The notes under the pieces were generated by a model that made no database searches, was not told the DNA's origin, and was given only the letters and a program-made list of their open reading frames with translations. From JAAYZQ01 sp034428935 (GTDB lineage: Bacteria > Chloroflexota > Anaerolineae > JAAYZQ01): a stretch of 62,350 nt of DNA. The stretch lies in contig DAOUHB010000067.1 of the NCBI GenBank assembly GCA_034428935.1, positions 1-62,350 of the forward strand. Reading direction: 5' to 3'. Each line of letters opens with the position of its first letter. The stretch's first letter is position 1. Position numbers and translations under genes: made by a program. Below are positions 58,912-62,350 of the stretch, one piece after another.

Positions 58912-60555
58912 GTGGAACGCTGGCTGGCAATAGAACTGGGAGCAGCCATTGTCGGGACCGCCTTTCTGGCGTTCCTGGGATGGCTCATGCAGGGCCGCAA
59001 GACCGGCGGACTCGTGCTGGTGGGCATGACCGCGGCCATGAGTTCAGGCGTTTGTATCCTTGGCACCTTTGTAGGGCGATATGTCGGCGAGAACGCCGGC
59101 GGTTGGCTAGGCAACGCTCTTGCAGGGGAAAGGGGCGGATGGGTCGGGCTCGTTGCCGGAATGCTGCTATCGGCAGTGCTCATCGTTCCTCGCCTGGCCG
59201 GCTTTGCCCGGGCCAGGAGTGTGTGGCCCTTTGTTGTCTCCTGGCTGGGTCTCTGCGTGCTATGTATCGCCGGCTACCTCCTCGGCGATTGGCCGGGCCT
59301 GGCCATGGTCCCCCTGACGACCATCGTTATTCTGCTCTGGCTCCTCTTCCGGTTCTCCAAGTGGGTCCTGCCCCTACCTGAAGTGATCAAGCAGGAGGTG
59401 AGCTTCTTCGAGCGTATCCGGGCCTTTTTTCGGGATCCCAGGAGCGGAGTCCAGAGCCTGTACAAGGCGAGTATCCGAGCCTATCGTCAAGTGCTGGCCT
59501 TTCTCCGCCATCCGCAAAAAAATGGCTATCATCCACGCCCTGAGCAGGCCAATGCCTTTCGTTGTCTCCTGACGTTTCTCCTCGGTTCTAACTGGCCGTT
59601 CTACTTTGTCCAAAACGGCAAAGTTGAAAAGCGAGTAGACGGCAACCCCTTTCGACAGTTCTTTGCCGGGCCGGGCTTTGTCTACTGCGAGCCGGATCAG
59701 GCTGCCTACGTGACCGATGGCGTGAGGCTGACGAGGGTGTGCGGCCCGGGACTGACCTTTACCGGGCTCTACGACCAGGAGGTCGTTCCCCTCGATCTTC
59801 GCCGCCAGCTTCGAGCCTTTTACGTCGAGGCCTTGACCAAGGACGGTATCCGCATCCGAGTGCTGGTTTTCACACCTTTCCGATTGTACAGCTCGGAAAA
59901 AGATGCCAAGCTGCCTGGTTCATTTCCGTTCTCGCCCCGGACCGCGCAACAAATCGCGCAACACGAGTTCACCGAGAGAATGAGAGAGAAAACCGCGGGC
60001 TCCGAGAGGCATACCTGGAATGGAACCTTGGTGCCCGTCCTGACCAAGCCCATTGTGCAGGACATTATCAGTCGCTATACCGTGGACGAGCTTTGCTCGC
60101 CCCTGGACCCCGACAAGGATCCACGGGTCGCCATCGTGCGCGAAATGAGGCGCCGCCTGCGACGCGTTCTTGCCAGTTATGGAATTGAGCTCATTGGAGG
60201 CGGCATCAGCAACCTGGTTCCCCTGGACGACAAGGTAAATCAGAGGCGCCTGGACAATTGGAAGACCGAGTGGGAGCATCGTGTCCTGCTCGCCATGGGC
60301 GAGGGCCGGTCGGAGCGTGCGCGCCATATCGAAAAGGCCCGGGCACAGGCCGAGTTGCAGATCCTGCACCGCCTGGGACAGGCGGCCAGGGATGGAGACC
60401 TGGGCGACGAGGCGTCCCAGGTGGCGCTTACATTGCGCTTTATCGACTGCCTTGGCGAGGTGATGAGCGAGGCAGACGCCCAGTGGCCCTTACCTGAGAG
60501 CTGCCGGGAAACCCTGGCACGGCTGCGTGGCGAGATCGAAGAAGGGCTGCGATAG
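58912..60555 (+). CDS. Multi-span membrane protein with SPFH/band-7-like domain
   Basis: A 547-aa protein starting with GTG. The first 150 residues hold about five hydrophobic segments (for example VGLVAGMLLSAVLIVP and LAMVPLTTIVILLWLLF). The part from about 240 to 480 looks like an SPFH/band-7 domain: AAYVTDGVRLTRVCGPGLTF, LRAFYVEALTKDGIRIRVLV, and after it ASYGIELIGGGISNL. A charged helical tail follows (HIEKARAQAELQILHRL). SPFH proteins form ring-like membrane scaffolds. The next gene, 30 nt downstream, has a related layout, so the two probably work together, as HflK and HflC do. The fit to SPFH is by eye. Confidence 0.7.
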   Translation: MERWLAIELGAAIVGTAFLAFLGWLMQGRKTGGLVLVGMTAAMSSGVCILGTFVGRYVGENAGGWLGNALAGERGGWVGLVAGMLLSAVLIVPRLAGFARARSVWPFVVSWLGLCVLCIAGYLLGDWPGLAMVPLTTIVILLWLLFRFSKWVLPLPEVIKQEVSFFERIRAFFRDPRSGVQSLYKASIRAYRQVLAFLRHPQKNGYHPRPEQANAFRCLLTFLLGSNWPFYFVQNGKVEKRVDGNPFRQFFAGPGFVYCEPDQAAYVTDGVRLTRVCGPGLTFTGLYDQEVVPLDLRRQLRAFYVEALTKDGIRIRVLVFTPFRLYSSEKDAKLPGSFPFSPRTAQQIAQHEFTERMREKTAGSERHTWNGTLVPVLTKPIVQDIISRYTVDELCSPLDPDKDPRVAIVREMRRRLRRVLASYGIELIGGGISNLVPLDDKVNQRRLDNWKTEWEHRVLLAMGEGRSERARHIEKARAQAELQILHRLGQAARDGDLGDEASQVALTLRFIDCLGEVMSEADAQWPLPESCRETLARLRGEIEEGLR

Positions 60556-60585
60556 TGGAATCCTGCTTGATTCCCAGGGGTGACG

Positions 60586-62350
60586 ATGTTCAAGATTGAA
60601 AGGCTCACGCGCTTTGCCCGAAAGGTGTTGTGGGCCGTCTTACCATCCCTGGTGGTCGTCCTTGTCCTTTCCTTCCTAACCCAGGTCCTGGCCCGGCCAG
60701 AAGACCTGCACAAGCTTCTGGGGACGTGGCAGTTCTGGCTCCGCGTTGCTCTCGGGATCGTGCCCTTGCTGCTGGCCATTCTGACTGCTTTCTTGCTGGC
60801 AGCTCGCTTTCTGAGGGCCGTCTACCCCAGGCTCCGCAGGCTCGAGGCTATCAAGTTCCTTCTTTTCAGCCGCTTTGGCCGGCCGTCCTTTGGCCCCTGG
60901 ATGAAAATCCAGGGCAGCAAGATCACCATGCCGGAGAATAGCGTGCTGACCCGCATCGGCGGCCCGGGATCCTTGATCGTGGCTGGTGACAATGCCGTCG
61001 TCCTGGAGAGGGGAGGAGTTTTCACGTCGGTGCAAGGTCCAGGCTTTCCCCAACTCGGGCCCTTTGAAAGGGTTTACGATATGCTGGACCTTGGGCCCAA
61101 GCGCACTTGTTACACGGTGACAGCCATGTCTCGCGAGGGCATCCTTCTGGACTGGACTGTGGAGGTGCAATACCAGCTCGCCGACGGTGGTCAGCCCCTG
61201 TCCAACGGTGCATTCTATCCGCTGTCGCCCGACGACGTGTTTCGGGCCTCGACGTCCAAGTGGATACGAGAAGATGGTTGGAAGTTTGGACAGGACATGG
61301 ACTGGGAGGGCCTGATCGTGATCTCCCAGGCCGAGGGTACGCTGCGGAGCATCCTCGCCCGGCGTCCCCTGGATCAGTTAATTGGCATCACCGAGGAAGA
61401 AGAACAAGCGGCCAGGATCGCCATTCAAAAAGAGCTGGAGGACGATCTGCGAGCCTATGCGCCAAAAGTGGGCGCCAAAATACTGCAGGTACGCCTCGAC
61501 AACCTGAGGGTGCGCGACGAGGTGGCCCAGCAGTGGATCGAGAGCTGGAAGGCCCGTTGGCAGAGTTGGTCCGCCGAGCGGCTAGGCCACGGCGAGGCAG
61601 CAAATATCTATCAACTCGAGAAAGCCAAGGCCGAGGCGCAGGCCGAGATGATCCTGGAGATCTCGCAGGCTCTCAGGGGTTTTCTCGGCAATCCGTCATT
61701 CCCTCGGCAGGCCATCTCTCAGATGCTGCGCCTGCGCTTGTTCTCTGTCCTGGATCGCGCTGACTTTGCCAAGTCTTCCCGGGTTTTCTTTCCGACACAG
61801 ACGTTGGAGGCACTCGAGACCATTCGGCAGCCGATTGAGGGACGCATTCAGCCCATCGTGACCGCCCTCATTGCCAACCCGAGCAGCATCACGGTCACCG
61901 AGTCGACCACCATTCTGGCGACGATAGGCGATGGACAGGGCAACGCTGTTCCCGATGAAACCGAGGTAGTGTTCGGCTCGAGCGCGGGCGTCCTATCCGA
62001 CGTCAGCGTCAAGTCGGTCAATTCCGTGGCCCAAACCATGCTGACAGCGGGCTCGACGGCGGGGGATGCCCAGGTCTGGGCGCGAGTGGCGGGCGCCACT
62101 GCATCCATGACGGTCAAGGTTTTGCCAGGCCCGCCGGCGGATGTGAGCCTGCTGGTCAATCCTCCCGGTACTGAAGCTGGTGGCGAGATCGAGCTTTTCG
62201 CCGAGGCCCGGGACGCCTTTGGCAATCCTGTTGCAGATGGCACGCAGGCAATCTTTCGGGCAACCCTCGGTCGCCTCTCTGCAAGCGCGGTTGAATCCAG
62301 GCAGGGAAGGGCACAAAGCCGCCTGTTGGCAGACGGCAAGGTCGGGCAGG
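60586..62350 (+). CDS. SPFH-like membrane protein fused to Big_1 Ig domains, 3'-partial
   Basis: The frame is open from the ATG at 60586 to the window end (588 codons). Two membrane segments are at about 14-36 and 50-76. The SPFH-like part (about 110-400) includes LIVAGDNAVVLERGGVFTSV, VQGPGFPQLGPFERVYDML, ILLDWTVEVQYQLADG, KILQVRLDNLRVRDEVAQQW and the helix EKAKAEAQAEMILEI. From about 424 it turns into Big_1/invasin-type Ig repeats: ILATIGDGQGNAVPDETEVV, then from about 512 AEARDAFGNPVADGTQAIF. More repeats probably follow outside the window. Ig repeats imply that the C-terminal part faces outside. It follows the first SPFH gene by 30 nt. Confidence 0.75.
   Translation, partial: MFKIERLTRFARKVLWAVLPSLVVVLVLSFLTQVLARPEDLHKLLGTWQFWLRVALGIVPLLLAILTAFLLAARFLRAVYPRLRRLEAIKFLLFSRFGRPSFGPWMKIQGSKITMPENSVLTRIGGPGSLIVAGDNAVVLERGGVFTSVQGPGFPQLGPFERVYDMLDLGPKRTCYTVTAMSREGILLDWTVEVQYQLADGGQPLSNGAFYPLSPDDVFRASTSKWIREDGWKFGQDMDWEGLIVISQAEGTLRSILARRPLDQLIGITEEEEQAARIAIQKELEDDLRAYAPKVGAKILQVRLDNLRVRDEVAQQWIESWKARWQSWSAERLGHGEAANIYQLEKAKAEAQAEMILEISQALRGFLGNPSFPRQAISQMLRLRLFSVLDRADFAKSSRVFFPTQTLEALETIRQPIEGRIQPIVTALIANPSSITVTESTTILATIGDGQGNAVPDETEVVFGSSAGVLSDVSVKSVNSVAQTMLTAGSTAGDAQVWARVAGATASMTVKVLPGPPADVSLLVNPPGTEAGGEIELFAEARDAFGNPVADGTQAIFRATLGRLSASAVESRQGRAQSRLLADGKVGQ

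Overview
The window is a GC-rich stretch of bacterial chromosome, most likely from an anaerobic, fermentative member of the Chloroflexota (Anaerolineae-like). This placement is inference from gene content: pyruvate:ferredoxin oxidoreductase, ADP-forming acyl-CoA synthetase, a tungsten-type aldehyde ferredoxin oxidoreductase, a MalT-type LuxR regulator, a long SMC and a complete branched-chain amino acid ABC operon. No rRNA, tRNA, CRISPR array, transposase or phage gene was seen, so this looks like core and metabolic chromosome. Promoters are clear sigma-70 types, nearly all with a 16-18 bp spacer, and at least three genes appear to be leaderless.

Layout. (1) 1-8313 is a catabolic cluster between two closely similar IclR regulators: cupin, U32-like TIM barrel, creatininase-family hydrolase, zinc-type dehydrogenase, aldehyde ferredoxin oxidoreductase (AOR), a MoaD-like protein ending in Gly-Gly, and an Ldh-family dehydrogenase. 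The hydrolase/dehydrogenase pair recalls the IolN/IolM inositol branch, but the substrate is not known. (2) 8418-13719 holds an unknown protein, a divergent Fpg/Nei glycosylase with a 36-aa coupled ORF and a PIG-L deacetylase, a LiaF-like protein and an Ig/PD40 membrane protein. (3) 13906-18424 is smc and a GNAT gene. (4) 18486-23695 is a DHOD-like gene, nifJ with a structured leader, and a DksA/TraR zinc-finger gene. (5) 23946-27889 is an aminotransferase, a DUF6125-like protein, an Fe-S protein, two small or membrane proteins and a flavodoxin. (6) 28064-32336 holds the LuxR/MalT regulator, a DUF6544-like protein and a macro-domain protein. (7) 32566-37650 is the livKHMGF operon behind a leader with a possible 16-residue leader peptide and an intrinsic terminator. 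(8) 37745-43652 (minus strand) is an ARMT1-like phosphatase, a C_GCAxxG_C_C-family gene with an in-frame UGA that is very probably selenocysteine, a DUF4139 protein, AmmeMemoRadiSam protein B and a Clp1-like kinase. (9) 43839-49803 is an MFS exporter, enolase, a DRTGG/phosphotransacetylase-family protein and ADP-forming acyl-CoA synthetase. (10) 50112-58561 is an Rrf2 regulator, cysE, cysK, a cysteine desulfurase, an ArsA/Get3 ATPase, an amidase, mnmA, a small membrane protein and a TGS-domain nucleoside kinase. (11) 58912-62350 is a pair of membrane SPFH-like proteins, the second fused to Big_1-type Ig domains and cut by the window edge.

How the genes work together. Enolase, PFOR and ADP-forming acyl-CoA synthetase form the lower end of a fermentation route from phosphoenolpyruvate to acetate with ATP gain. 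The AOR would exchange electrons with the same ferredoxin pool. The Rrf2-cysE-cysK-desulfurase-mnmA run joins cysteine synthesis to sulfur transfer into tRNA. The strongest novel signals are the overlooked selenoprotein, the SPFH-Big_1 pair, and the terminator-bearing leaders of the liv and nifJ transcripts.
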